Notes: generated by a model not told the origin, from the letters alone. Positions 22,167 to 33,336 are shown, numbered from the stretch's first letter. The stretch: DNA of 64,000 nt from Calendula officinalis (GCA_963853835.1 OY970824.1:71124372-71188371), one strand, 5' to 3'. Made by a program: numbers and translations.

Positions 22167-22444
22167 TACTTTTTTTCGATTCAAAATAAGTGATACAATT
22201 TGGGTTTCACGGTTCTTGAGACAAAATATTATAATGATGGTTAAATTAGATTAATTGAATGGTTAGTGGATAATGGATCCCACACCTTTTGAATAAAGTT
22301 GGGTTAATGATGTTTAAAAGTAAGTATAAGGGTAAATAAGTCATTTCACTTTATTAAAGTAGATAGTTAGTGAGTAAAAAACATACTATTTTTATCAAGG
22401 TAATTTTAAAAAAATGTAGCACTTATTTTAAATATCAGTAAGTA
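22167..22444. mobile_element. Stowaway-like MITE (family 2), degenerate
   Basis: Left end TACTTTTTTTCGATTCAAAATAAGTGATACA, right end ...CACTTATTTTAAATATCAGTAAGTA; both are decayed versions of the ends at 40746, 44904 and 47243. TA at both borders. It lies about 115 bp upstream of the OVATE gene's likely TATA region. Confidence 0.65.
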
Positions 22445-22529
22445 TAAGATTTATCAATGAGGCGACAGATCACATCAATTGGACTGTCACAAATGACCAA
22501 ACAGTGGCCGTCACATTAGCTTCCACCCT

Positions 22530-22545
22530 TTTCAAGTAAATAAAA
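22530..22545 (+). promoter_or_regulatory. Possible TATA region of the 22601 OVATE gene
   Basis: AAGTAAATAAAAACCC lies about 60 bases before the ATG. It is the only TATA-like sequence at suitable distance; weak evidence. Confidence 0.3.
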
Positions 22546-22600
22546 ACCCAATTAACAGACACAAAAAACTCCATCAACTTTACTCAACCCAAAATCATAA

Positions 22601-23101
22601 ATGCCTACCCTCAAAAAGAAACTCATCCCCACCGTCAGCGTCGGCTGCGGCAGCCGTTGCCGGAGAATAAACCTCTCCAGGATCTTCCACCCAAAATCCA
22701 GCAAACACAAACGCAGCCACTACTATCCCGACGAACACCGCCATCACAATAGCAGCTCCTCCTCATTCTCAGCCTCCACCTCAACGAACACCACCCCCAC
22801 CGCCACATTATCACCAAACACCTCCGACACAACAACTCAGGGATCGACGGAGAAGAGTTCAAGAGCGGTTCAAGGGTTTGGGTGGCTCGGCGGCAACAGC
22901 CTGGCCGTGGAGAAAGATTCAAGCGATCCGTACATTGATTTCAGGGAATCAATGTTGCAGATGATAATGGAGAAAGAGATGTACGGGAAAGATGACCTTC
23001 GTGAACTTCTTAACTGTTTCTTGCAGCTGAATTCTCCATATTACCATGGAATCATCGTCAAAGCTTTCACCGAAATCTGGAATAATATCCAAACTAATTA
23101 A
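22601..23101 (+). CDS. OVATE family protein, small (OFP6-like clade)
   Basis: 166 residues, single exon. A basic N-terminus (CGSRCRRINLSRIF), a Ser/Thr/His/Asn-rich low-complexity linker (about 40-90), then the OVATE domain (DUF623) at about 104-163 with SSDPYIDFRESMLQMI, DLRELLNCFLQLNSPYYHGIIVKAF split by KEMYGKD. Known: OVATE proteins are plant-specific transcriptional repressors that bind KNOX/BELL homeodomain and TRM proteins and shape organs; the length and the HGII[VI]xAF ending fit the OFP6/7/8 group. The start is the first ATG of the frame and gives the typical short N-terminus. Likely nuclear and cytoplasmic. No introns, as usual for the family. Confidence 0.92.
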   Translation: MPTLKKKLIPTVSVGCGSRCRRINLSRIFHPKSSKHKRSHYYPDEHRHHNSSSSSFSASTSTNTTPTATLSPNTSDTTTQGSTEKSSRAVQGFGWLGGNSLAVEKDSSDPYIDFRESMLQMIMEKEMYGKDDLRELLNCFLQLNSPYYHGIIVKAFTEIWNNIQTN

Positions 23102-24173
23102 GTATTAGTAATATGCATGGTCTTTAACCCCTATGCACATCACTTCACTAGCTAATAGCTACTTGTATTATGTGTTATGTAGTTTTTGAAGGTTTTATTT
23201 AACACCTCCAAATGTAATCTTATGATGCATACTAATTAACGTTAAGTGTATAAATATTATTAGTTGTATTTTGACTAAAACTTTGACCTACCAAGGTGTG
23301 CAAGTATTTCTTTGTTTGAATGAATCTTGTTTGTTCTATATATATGTTTTTATAATTTATGCAAGAGCATTAAACCTTTTTCTTAGGTGTTTGGGATTGT
23401 TTATTTAAGAGTGCTTATTTAGTAAAATAGTAGTAAATTATAGTTTGATTCGGAGTACAAAACTTAAGCAACTAAGGTGTGGTGGCACAGAACCCACCGC
23501 CATCCTCCATGGTTGGCGCCGCCAAACCCAACCCAGGACACCGACTAGGGGTTGCGTCAAAGCCCACGCTAAACGGGTGTCGCCAAGTGGTTTAGAATTT
23601 TGGGTATTCTGGTGGGTTCTAAAAATAAGTAACGATTTAAGTGATAAAGAAGAGAAGAGTTAGTTTGATGTGCGAAAGTGAAAAGATGGATGTTAGATTA
23701 TGCTAAGGTACTACTTAACTTGAGTAGTTGAGTAACCGTACCCAACTCTCTAAACAAGTAGTAAACTGTTATTATCCGAACACTTTAATTCAAGCTGCTT
23801 TTCTTGAGAGAGCGCCTATATTATAAGTCCAAATGTGTAATATTGTTTAACTTTTTTTGTACCAGAAAGGTATATATTTAAAAGGTAACGTACAGAAATT
23901 TTCAGAAAGGTTAACCGTTTAGTATGGGTTAGATTGAGAAAGCAAATTAAAGAAATCAAAAAGTAAGTTGAAGAAAAAGCTATTCAGAAAGTAAAAAGTT
24001 TATTTATTTAATATTTACAACATTTAGATTGGCTATCCTAGGAAACAAACCCATCAAACATAGTGAAGCACATTGTTATTATGTAGGCATTTCTGGATTG
24101 GGGTATTCCAGGGAAAAAAACTGCAAGATCAGAGTAGAAGTTTGTGACAAAGAATAATTTATAAAAATTAAAA
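23102..24173. other. 3' flank of the OVATE gene and intergenic DNA
   Basis: 23102-23330 is probably the 3' UTR (ATGTAATC and TATAAATA motifs around 23212-23260). A GC-richer patch at 23470-23590 (CACCGCCATCC, GGCGCCGCC) in an otherwise AT-rich region gives a 72-codon frame without recognisable domain; probably a decayed MITE or GC patch. Confidence 0.45.
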
Positions 24174-24181
24174 TTACCATT

Positions 24182-24752
24182 TGTTGGTTCACGGATCCTC
24201 CGGAGGGTCGGACGAATGCTATTTCCTTGTAGATCCTGCGAACAAACGAGCAACTCTTAGTCAGATGCTCCCCGGGAGGTTTCCCGTGAGAACACTCCGA
24301 CGCTCAAGTTAGAAATCGAGATATATGTATGTGACGTAAGGTCTTAATTAGTGTAAATCGTATTGAATGCTAGTAGTAAATGGTAAGTGTCATAAATGTA
24401 CCGGAAGCTTCCCTTCACTGGTTATGAGACAACCATATTTATAGGCAGTCTCTTTTATGCGGGAAAAGGAGACTGTAACCTTCGGACCGGTCCTTTCCGA
24501 GTTCGGTGGGTATTAGTTTGTCGCAAGAGGCTTCAGACCGGAGGGTAATACCCGGGCTTCACGTTACAGCCGCCCTAGGGACTTGGTCGCATTTATTGCG
24601 ATGGCGTCCGCAAGGCGTCCTTTCCGCCATTTCCGCCCGACTCTTGGATTGTGAACCTTGGGATTATCAACACTTCTGCACTCGTAGCTTCCTTTCGTGC
24701 AGGAAGGTTGCGTCCGGTCACTTGGTCAGGAAGGTATACATGGTATACCTCA
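24182..24752 (-). repeat. 3' LTR of the Tat-lineage element
   Basis: 571 bp. In element orientation it starts TGAGGTATACC and ends GAACCAACA. The inner edge is preceded, on the minus strand, by the purine-rich AACTTGAGGGACTTAA. Confidence 0.9.
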
Positions 24753-24918
24753 TTAAGTCCCTCAAGTTCAAAAGGGTTATTCGCAGGAACGCTGATTGAA
24801 CTTGTTCTTCTTTGATTGGGCGCATGTCATTTCCATAAAATGACCGTTGCCCTTTTTCCGACCGTTGATCTTCTGACCGTTGCCTTATCACAAAGAAACG
24901 TCTTTTTATTTCCCCCCC

Positions 24919-24927
24919 TTATATATT
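24919..24927 (+). promoter_or_regulatory. Candidate TATA box for the antisense gene
   Basis: TTATATATT lies on the plus strand about 130 bases before the ATG at 25059, inside the Tat element. It is the best-placed TATA-like sequence and would make an independent, opposite-strand promoter; inference. Confidence 0.4.
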
Positions 24928-25058
24928 CTATATTCATTGGCTTCGATTTCACTTTTCCACATAAACTCCCTAACCGCCTTCGACCTCTTGAGCGTACAAT
25001 TCCTTGACCGCTTTTAGTTTCTATAAACTTCTCCTTTGATTTCCCAGAATTTGAAAAT

Positions 25059-27601
25059 ATGAAAAAAGACAAAGCCCCAAAAGAGAAATCTGAGAAAACT
25101 ATCCAGAGAACCGCTGCCAATACTCATACCAATCTTACTCCACCCGATCTGAACGCGATTTATGATGACTATCACATCGATCGCTGTTACCAACTTCTTC
25201 TTCCTGGTGTTTCCGATACCATTCGTTCGGCTCCGAAAGGGTTTGAGCCGGTATACCTCCAATTTCTTATAGGCGGGCTAAGGTTTCCCATTGATGATTT
25301 TATTCTCACTCTGCTCCACGATCTTGGCCTTCATTTGGCGCAGCTCGCTCCGAATTCTTTTAGAAATATTATTGGTTTCATAATATCCAGCCGTGCTCTC
25401 GGAATTCCTCTTTCCACCAAGCTTTTCCGCAACTTATACGTGGTCACTGGTCGAGGCGACTGGGCTGTGTTCACCCATCGACCAGGTAGGAATGAACGGA
25501 TCTCAGGATTGAAAGATTCTATCCGCGATTGGAAGTACGGTTTCTTCTACATTGACCGCCTGGCTTTTAATGACACTACCCTTACTTGGGGGCCCATCAC
25601 CGGACGATCTTCCGAAGCTGCACCCGAACTGACCGTGTCTGAAATTCAACAAGTCGAGAGCCTACTAGGGCTAGAGATGGAGTGGGAAGATCCGGATGAG
25701 TACTTCCTTGGGATGGCTGACTTGAGTCCCTACTTCTTCGTTCGTGGGGCTCGCCCGATCTGGCAGGTGAATGGAAAAAATACCACCTTACTTCAACGCT
25801 TGAAAATGCCAAAACCTTCCAGGGAGTCTATTACGGTAACTGAGGGACCCATAACCCCTTTCCTTCCCCCTTCTGAGGATGTATTTAGCTCTGAGGGCAC
25901 CCCGGAAGCATCGATGCATGGAGCTGAAAACACCTCAGAACCTTCTTCTCCTGTTACCGAATCGTTGGGGTTTAGGACGGAAGATACCATGATCGCAGAT
26001 TCCCAATCGGAGCTCTCCAAACCTGCCAAGATTCGCTCTGTTCGAACTTTATCAAAAAGGACTCGCGAAACATCCACTTCTTCTCCTTCCAAACGGAAGA
26101 AGAATGAAGGTATGATTTCCATACCTTACGTTTTGTTGGTTTTTTTTTTTTATCTTTATATATATGTTTTATTTTTTTTACTTGTCATCTATTTTTCTGT
26201 AGGAGAAAAACAGGGTTCACCCCGTCCGTTCGTTGAAGCTTCCGTACCGTCGTCCGTTGCTGCCACTACTTTGGTTGCCTCGACCACCATTGTTCCGAGT
26301 GTTACCCCTTCTTTATCAACTGTCGACCCTGCTGTGCCGAAGACTCTACCGATACCCCCAAATGCTTCCGCACTTGCGATGTTTAGCGATCTTTTATTTA
26401 GCTCTGGCACACAAACACCATCTGTTAGCGAGAGGACCCAAACTGCTCATCCTTCAAGACCTCAATCATCGCTTCCTAACTTTCCGTTTCTTCGTAAGGC
26501 TTGACTAAGAAATATTTTTACTGTATATTTGTCTTAAATCAACCTATCTTATCTTGTTTTTGTGTTTTTTTTTTTTACATATATATAGCTCGCCAAGGTC
26601 GTACTACCGTTGCCGCTGCTACTCGAGAGGTATCGGTTACTAGTCTTCTTGCACCGGTAACTTTTGCTACCACGTTAGCTTCGAGCCTACAAGCAACCGT
26701 TACTCCCACTCCTTCGATTGTGCATGTTACTGGCTCTCCCTCAACCGTTACCCTAGATCTAAACAATATTTCTGATGAGGGTATTTTCCTGCAAGCACGC
26801 TCTGGCTTGCTCAATGCTGTTGAATTGCTTTCCGAATTGCAATTGAGAGGGGTTCGTAACCGGCAGTCGTTGGCCGGACGGCATGAAGAGTTCGCTCGTA
26901 TGGAAGAGCTGATCAAAACCGTGCAGCGTCTGCATCAGGTAGACGTTGAGGAAAAAAATCGCTTATCTGAAGAAAATTTAGATCTATCTGCAGCGTTGGA
27001 GGGGATGAGGAAAGCCCTCTCTGCAAAAGATGCCCGGATCGTTGAGTTGAGCACCGAACAAAACTCCTCTTCTGCCCGCATCGCAGAGCTGGAAGCGGCA
27101 TTGATAGAAAAAGATAATCAATTGAATGAAGTCGTTCAGTGTCATGGGGAGCTGGATATTCAAAATGATAAGCTGAAGGAGGAGCTCGCCGTTCAGTCTC
27201 ATCAGTTAGGTGCATGCCGAGAAGATCTTGAGTGGCTGACTCGAAAGGGGATACCCGGGTTGTTTGGGAGTTTGCTGAATTCCCCCGAGTTCGTTGGTCG
27301 AAATTCCCGGCTCCAGCTGGAAAGTGTCAAATTTGGTCAGTATCGAGGGTGTCTGGATACCCATAGGGAGTATTCTGAGCAGCTGTTGGATGCTAGGCTC
27401 GTGCATGACTATCCGGAAGCCCAAACAAACATCCTGAGCCTCTTTGGTGAGCTGGTGACCCCTGATTATCCCTTCCTGCGATCACTTGAATCTGGAGTGT
27501 CCTCTCTTAATGACATAAAGGAGCTTGTGAAGAAAGCCGCAGCTGGTCCGGAAGATACGGGTGAAAGCTCTAACCGGGGAGAGGGCCCTTCTGCCCCGTA
27601 G
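25059..27601 (+). CDS. Antisense additional gene of the Tat element (putative gypsy-type transposon domain), three exons
   Basis: Seen: exons 25059-26109, 26203-26493 and 26589-27601, with introns 26110-26202 (GTATGA...TTTTTCTGTAG) and 26494-26588 (GTAAGG...ATATATAG), both T-rich before the acceptor. The exons sum to 2355 bases, exactly 785 codons, and join three frames into 784 residues plus stop. Without splicing the frame stops at 26504. Residues about 55-165 (motifs FPIDDFILTLLHDLGLHLAQL and RDWKYGFFYIDR, among others) resemble the plant 'putative gypsy type transposon' domain (Transposase_28). The middle is Ser/Thr/Pro-rich with a basic KRTRE..SKRKK stretch; the third exon has a long heptad-like coiled coil (EEKNRLSEENLDLSAALEGM onward). 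Known: some Tat-lineage elements carry an extra antisense ORF of unclear role. Inference: DNA- or Gag-associated helper or regulator; function not known. Confidence 0.8.
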
Positions 27602-28185
27602 TTCGTTTATTTGTTTTTTGTAATCGTTTATTTGGCCAACTTGTAAAATGTTGGTGGTACTTTGTTTTGCCTTTTTGGCCATTTGCTTGTAACGAAACTT
27701 CCCCGTCTTTTGAATTTGGTGCTTTTTATTTTAACTGCTTGTCGTGCTTGTTTATTTATCTACCGCATTCGTTTAAATATTGCTACGTATATTCGTTCGT
27801 TTTTTGTTTGTTTGAATAGGTCGTAATTATCCTATGAGGCGTCCCCCATAGGGTTAGGATAGGGAACATCGCTCCCTAACCTTACCTATACATGCATGTT
27901 TGTTTCGTCAGTTTAATCGTTCGTATAGCTCCGAGGCGTCCTTCCTTCGTAAGGAAGTTACCCGTTCGTTTAAATGTTTAAGTGTTTGTTTAAATGTCGA
28001 TTTAATCGCTCATATAATTCTCTAGGTTCTTTTACTTAGAGAATTTGAAAAGAGAAAAACTTGCTCGGAAGGCATTTCATTGATCATTCGTAATTTCTAG
28101 CGCCTTAGCAACAGAAAACTAAACTACTAATCCCAACAGCACTCGTGCCAAAAGGTTCCCTACCGAACTGAAAAACTAAGCTAAC
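27602..28185. other. Spacer between antisense gene and pol in the Tat element
   Basis: T-rich on the plus strand with recurring CGTTTAAATGTTT/CGTTCGTTT motifs near 27760-28010 and two GAGGCGTCC stretches (27836 and 27932). It holds the convergent 3' ends of the two transcription units. No gene seen. Confidence 0.5.
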
Positions 28186-30189
28186 TTAAAAATGAAATTT
28201 TCGCAGATTTCGCATGTTCCATGTACGTGGAACGAACGAACCGTCCATTGTTTCCAGAACATAAGAACCGTTCCTCCTTGCTTCCTTAACTTTGTATGGA
28301 CCTTCCCAATTGGGGCATAACTTCCCAGGTTTGTGCTGGAGACTTGCTTCATTCTTGCATAAGACCAGATCGCCTACCTTGCACGCTGTTCCCCTAACTT
28401 TCTTGTTATAGTAACCTTCCGTCATAGACTTGTATGCCGCTTGCCTTAACGCAGCGTTTTCCCGTCGTTCATCTATGATATCCAGGTTATGTCGTAGTGC
28501 TTCTTCGTTTTCCCCCAGATGAAAGTTCTCAACCCTTGACGAAGGGATGATAACTTCCAAAGGTATCACGGCCTCAGAACCGTACACCAAACTGTACGGA
28601 GTTTCCTGTGTTCCTCTCCGGGCCATCGTTCGGTAAGACCACAGCACACTTTGTAATTCGTCCGCCCAGTTACCTCCCGTTCTGCCCAAGCGAGTCTTTA
28701 TCCCTTTTACTATCGTTCTATTAGTGACTTCCGTCTGACCGTTGGCCTACGGGTGGGCTACAGATGTAAAATTCTGGTGTATGCTTAGTTCAGCACACCA
28801 CTTCTTGAACGGGTTATTAGCAAACTGCTTCCCGTTGTCACTCACGATGGTATGCGGAAGGCCAAAACGACACACGATCTGCTGCCATACAAACTTAACA
28901 ATGTTAACCCCAGAGATGCATGCTAAAGGCTTGGCTTCTACCCATTTCGTAAAGTAATCCACAGCTACCACCAAGAAACGTAACCCTCCGGGAGCTTTAG
29001 GGAATGGTCCCACAATATCGATCCCCCATTGACAGAAAGGCCAAGGGCTGTGTATGCTGGTCAGGTTAACGGAAGGTACGTTCGGAACATTTGAATAGGC
29101 TTGGCACCCTTCACACTTTTGCACGTATTGGTGAGCATCCTTGGACATACATGGCCAAAAGTAGCCTATCCGAATTAGCTTCTGCGTTAATGATCTAGCC
29201 CCCGAATGCGACCCGCATAACCCTTCATGGATTTCCTTTACAGCCCTCTTAGCTTCATCGCTCCCTAAACATCTTAACCAAGGGGTAGAGTATCCTTTTC
29301 GATACAGGACGTTATTCTTGAGGATGTACCTTCCGGCATTCATCCTTACCTTCCGGGCTTCCCTTGCTTCGGCCGGTAACAAACCCTCCCCTAAATACAA
29401 CCGAAAGGGGGTCATCCAACAGTTTTCATCATTATCTATTTCTGCCACCTCTTCTTCTTCCTCGATGCTTCTTCTTGACAACACTTCCACCAGCACCTTC
29501 TTTGTTAGATGGTGATACAACATTGCCGCTAATTTGCTAAGAGCATCGGCCTCCTTATTCTTAGTTCGAGGGATCTGTGTGATCCCAAAACTATCGAACC
29601 ACCTTACCTGCGTTCGAACTCGTTCCAGGTATCGTTTCATGTGGACTTCCTTCGCTTCGTAAGATCCTTTGATCTGATTGACAACCAACATTGAGTCTGC
29701 GAAGGCTTCCACCCTTCTGATCTCAAGATTCTTGGCTAACCCTAATCCTGCTAAAAGTGCCTCGTACTCGGCCTCATTGTTTGAGCAGGCGAAATCGAAT
29801 CGTAAAGCGTATGTAACCCTCTCGTCGTTTGGCCCGATTAGTATTACCCCTGCTCCACACCCGTCCGTTCCTGCAGCTCCATCCGTATACATCTGCCAGA
29901 CGGACGGGTCTTTTCTGCGTGCCTCAGTTACCGAGCCTTCCTTTTCTACGATTGCCAAAACCCTTTCATCATCTGGCATCTCGACCAAGAAGTCTGCCAG
30001 CGCCTGACCCTTGATACTAGGCCTAGGTTTGAATGTGATATCGTATTCGTCCAGCTCGATTGCCCACTTTGTCATTCGCCCCGATCGCTCTGGCTGCAAG
30101 AGTATATTTTTCATCGGTTGATTAGTTAAGACGGTTACCGAATGAGCTTGGAAGTATCGCTTCAGGCGTCGGACCGCATAGATTAAAGC
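28186..30189 (-). pseudogene. Tat element pol, distal part: end of RNase H, second RNase H, integrase (interrupted)
   Basis: Continuation of pol in another frame. From 30189 it is open again (motif YAVRRLKRYFQAH); the archaeal-like second RNase H follows with YTDGA, NNEAEYEALL, FADSMLVVNQI and KNKEADALSKL (four acidic positions); then integrase with the zinc region (H...H, CEGCQAY), the D of GIDIVGPF and the D of IVSDNGKQF. At 28747-28749 an in-frame TAG follows AHP, where the family has Gln, just ahead of the third catalytic residue (NGQTE). The frame reopens at 28746 and runs to 28186 (integrase C-terminal domain with GPYKVKEARRNGSYVLE). As it stands the integrase would be truncated before its last catalytic acid. 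Confidence 0.88.
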
Positions 30190-33100
30190 TCCGCCCCTTG
30201 TAGCGCTCGACTGACGAAATAAACGGGCACTTGCTTCTTATTCCTTTCAGCGATGAGTACAGAGCTGACTGCTTCCCGGTTGGTAGAAAGGTACATTACC
30301 AACGGTTCTCCAGATACGGGGCTGGCCAGGGTGGGAAGGTCCTTCAAGTGTTGTTTGAGTTTTTCGAAAGCTTCGGTGGCCTCTTCCGTCCATTCGACTT
30401 CCCCTTTCTTCGTGCACCCATGCAATGCCTTGAAGAAAGGGACGGATTTTTCCGCCGATTTAGCAAGAAAACGTCCCAACGCTGCCAACTTTCCATTCAG
30501 ACTTTGCACGTCTTTCACCGTCCGGGGGGTGTGCATTTGTAACAATCCCCCTACCTTATCGGGATTAGCCTCAATCCCTTCATTCGTTATCATATGCCCC
30601 AGGAACTTGCCCTTACTCATCCCGAAAGAATATTTCTTTGGATTCAGCTTCATGTTAATTTTTGAAAGCTGTATCAGAGTTTCCTCTGTGTCTTTGATCA
30701 GATCCGGGTCACCTCTGCTTTTGATTACCATATCATCAACGTATACTTCCAAGTTCCTCCCGATTTGCTTCTCGAATGCCTTATCTACCAGACGCTGATA
30801 GGTCGCTCCAGCGTTCCGGAGACCGAAAGGCATTTTAACGTAGCAAAAGGTTCCTTTCTCTGTGTGGAATGCTGTTTTTTCCTCATCTTCACGAGCCATC
30901 TGAACCTGGTGGTATCCCTTGTAGGCGTCCAAGAAGGACTTCCATCGGTATCCACCCAGGGATTCCACCTTCTGCTCGATCTCCGGAAGGGGATAACTAT
31001 CTTTCGGACAGGCTTTGTTGAGGTCCTTGAAGTCTACGCACATGCGCATGGACCCGTCTGCTTTCTTTACCAAAACCGGGTTGGCTATCCATTCGGGGTA
31101 TTGAGCGCTCCGTAACACCCCAGCCTTCACCAGACTCTGTACCTCCTCGTTGACCACCCCGTTTCGCTCTGCCGCCATTCTTCTCTTTGCTTGTTTCACC
31201 GGAAGGAAACTTGGATTGATCATGAGTTTGTGCTCGGTCACCTCTCGGGACACCCCAGTCATGTCACCAGGAGACCAAGCAAACACTTTCTTGTATTTCT
31301 TCAGCAGAGCTTCCAGCTCGCCTCTTAGCGGTCGGGGTAGGCTTCCCCCCACTCGGATGGGAACGTCCGGGTATTCGGGATTGATGATTACCTGTACTTC
31401 TTCTTGCTCCGTCCAGCTGTCCTGATGTGTAATGCTATTGCATTCTAACGGAGGCATAGGCATGCTCCGGACAGTGATCACTCCTTGGTCGGAGGGGAAT
31501 TTGAGCAGACCATGGACCGTGGAAGCGATTGCTTGAAATTGCCACATTCCCGTTCTTCCCAGAATGGCGTTGTAACGAGAGGGTGCTTCGATGATAATGA
31601 ACTCTGCCAGAATTGTTTTTCCGTGGAAACTCTCCCAATCAGCTAGCATGAGAGGTAGGTGAATCTTTCCTTTGGGCCAAACGGACTGTCCGGAGAATCC
31701 AACCACGGGGGACTTGGCTGGCTTAAGGAGAGCTCGGACATCAGGAGGGAATTTGTCAAAGCAATGACCGTACATGACGTTGGCCGAACTCCCTCCGTCC
31801 ACATAAATCCTACGGACCATTGTCTTCGCCACTATCCCAAAGATAACCAACGGTTCCGTCCCGACATACCCGTCCGGAACAGGTTCCCCCCTTCCGAACT
31901 CGACGATTCCCCCTTTCCTCTTACCCAGGAGAAACGGTGACGGTTCTTCGTCGATCGCGAAAATCTCATTATTATAAGCAGCTGCCTCCTTCTTAGGCTC
32001 AACGATATTGGCTTCCGTTCTCTCCTTCCCCTGCGCTTCCTTTTCTCTTTTATAACCTTCGCAAGTTGCGGTGGTATGACCCATAATTTTGTGAAAATCA
32101 CAATAAGCGTTTGGGTCTCTTGGATATTTCTTCCTTACAACCCTTCCTTCGATCCTCCGGGTTTCTGTTGCAGCATAGACTTCCGGTCGGTACGGACCGT
32201 ATCTGTCCCCCTGGGATCTCCCTTCCGGGATTCTTGCTTTATAAGGCGATCTCCCGGAAAAGTTGGGTTTGAAAGAGCTTTTCCCCTTATCTCCTCCTTT
32301 GCATGAGCTCGATCCGTTCGCGTTCCTTATTTCTTGAGCCTCGAAGCGTAGCTTTTCGGCGCTTTCTTCTTCCTGCTTCAACACCTTATTGACTGCGTTA
32401 ATCATGTCGTCTGCCTTGTCGAAATCTCTTTTCGATAATTCACGAAATAACTCTCCCTCCCGGAGACCGTACGTGAAAGCAGCGATAATCAAGGAATCCT
32501 CCCGTACTGGCATCTTTCGGCTCTGTTCGTTGAACCTCTTAAAGTATGATTTGTTAGACTCCCCCTCCCGCTGTCGACAGGCCATGATAGATTGAGATCG
32601 TTGCTGATATTTCTTTTGCTGTATGAAACTATGGCTAAACTGCAGAACCAAATCTTCGAAACTGGAGATGCTCCTTTGAGGGAGGCTCGACAACCAGTAC
32701 CTCGCAGATCCCTCTAGGGTTCCTGCAAAGTATAAACACCACAGCCTAGGATCCATCGGAATCATCCTTACAGCCCAACGGAAACTGGCCACGTGATCGT
32801 CCGGATCTCCGGTTCCATCATACGATTTAACTCTGGGCCCTTTCAGACCCGGAGGTATGGGCATTTCGTTAATTTCGTCCGTGAATGGAGACCGAAAGTC
32901 TCTTGAGCCCGAGGGGGTGCGGCGGCGGGACGTTTCCCTTTCGTCCTTCTGTGGGGGGGGGGGGGGTCTCCCTTCTTCTTGCCTCTTGGATGGGGTAGGC
33001 TCCGACCTACGGGTCCTCCTCTGAGGGGACGGGTCTCTGTATACTTCTTCTATCGGCTCGTCATCACTTGAGTATGTTAGGTTTCTTTCCACCCCCCGCA

Positions 33101-33326
33101 TCCCCCCTTTCAACTTCGTCTGAGTTTTCTCCATCTGCCTCATTTTTCGAAACTTACAGAAGAGATTATACTCTTCCAATTCTTCCAAGGTAGGCTCACT
33201 CTCTCCGCCGACGGGCGGTGGGCATGTGGAAGTTGATGCCGGCGTTAACACCCCTTCCAAGGGTTCCCTTGGTTGAATCGGTGTTTGTTGGCGATTAGCT
33301 TCGTTCGTCGGATTTTCTTGGACCAT
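30183..33326 (-). CDS. Tat element gag-protease-reverse transcriptase (broken at its 3' end)
   Basis: The likely start is the ATG at 33326, inside the priming-site side of the leader; the frame is also open upstream into the LTR. Order: Gag core (motifs RYWLSSLPQRS and FIQQKKYQQRSQS), a zinc-knuckle-like YCDFHKIMGHTTATC, protease with YVDGGSSANVM, reverse transcriptase with MRMCVDFKDLNKACPKD and YVDD, and the start of RNase H ending YFVSRALQGAEL then TAA at 30183-30185. In related elements RNase H continues here; the next recognisable residues are in another frame from 30189, with some eight to ten family residues absent. This indicates a small deletion whose length is not a multiple of three. 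A G13 run in gag (near 32951) gives no frame break. Confidence 0.9.
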   Translation of the reverse strand: MVQENPTNEANRQQTPIQPREPLEGVLTPASTSTCPPPVGGESEPTLEELEEYNLFCKFRKMRQMEKTQTKLKGGMRGVERNLTYSSDDEPIEEVYRDPSPQRRTRRSEPTPSKRQEEGRPPPPPQKDERETSRRRTPSGSRDFRSPFTDEINEMPIPPGLKGPRVKSYDGTGDPDDHVASFRWAVRMIPMDPRLWCLYFAGTLEGSARYWLSSLPQRSISSFEDLVLQFSHSFIQQKKYQQRSQSIMACRQREGESNKSYFKRFNEQSRKMPVREDSLIIAAFTYGLREGELFRELSKRDFDKADDMINAVNKVLKQEEESAEKLRFEAQEIRNANGSSSCKGGDKGKSSFKPNFSGRSPYKARIPEGRSQGDRYGPYRPEVYAATETRRIEGRVVRKKYPRDPNAYCDFHKIMGHTTATCEGYKREKEAQGKERTEANIVEPKKEAAAYNNEIFAIDEEPSPFLLGKRKGGIVEFGRGEPVPDGYVGTEPLVIFGIVAKTMVRRIYVDGGSSANVMYGHCFDKFPPDVRALLKPAKSPVVGFSGQSVWPKGKIHLPLMLADWESFHGKTILAEFIIIEAPSRYNAILGRTGMWQFQAIASTVHGLLKFPSDQGVITVRSMPMPPLECNSITHQDSWTEQEEVQVIINPEYPDVPIRVGGSLPRPLRGELEALLKKYKKVFAWSPGDMTGVSREVTEHKLMINPSFLPVKQAKRRMAAERNGVVNEEVQSLVKAGVLRSAQYPEWIANPVLVKKADGSMRMCVDFKDLNKACPKDSYPLPEIEQKVESLGGYRWKSFLDAYKGYHQVQMAREDEEKTAFHTEKGTFCYVKMPFGLRNAGATYQRLVDKAFEKQIGRNLEVYVDDMVIKSRGDPDLIKDTEETLIQLSKINMKLNPKKYSFGMSKGKFLGHMITNEGIEANPDKVGGLLQMHTPRTVKDVQSLNGKLAALGRFLAKSAEKSVPFFKALHGCTKKGEVEWTEEATEAFEKLKQHLKDLPTLASPVSGEPLVMYLSTNREAVSSVLIAERNKKQVPVYFVSRALQGAEL

Positions 33327-33336
33327 TTTGTTCAAG

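Noticed and set aside
24506..24799. A 97-residue frame duplicated in part at 33681-33944
   Set aside because: LTR sequence of the Tat element read in an open frame; the two copies diverge where the LTR ends.
26110..26202. Transmembrane segment in the antisense protein
   Set aside because: It is a GT-AG intron with a T-rich acceptor tract, not protein.
30231..32595. Plus-strand frames opposite the Tat gag-pol (e.g. 30253-30798)
   Set aside because: Antisense shadows of conserved pol; unlike the 25059 gene they have no splice sites, promoter or independent domain.
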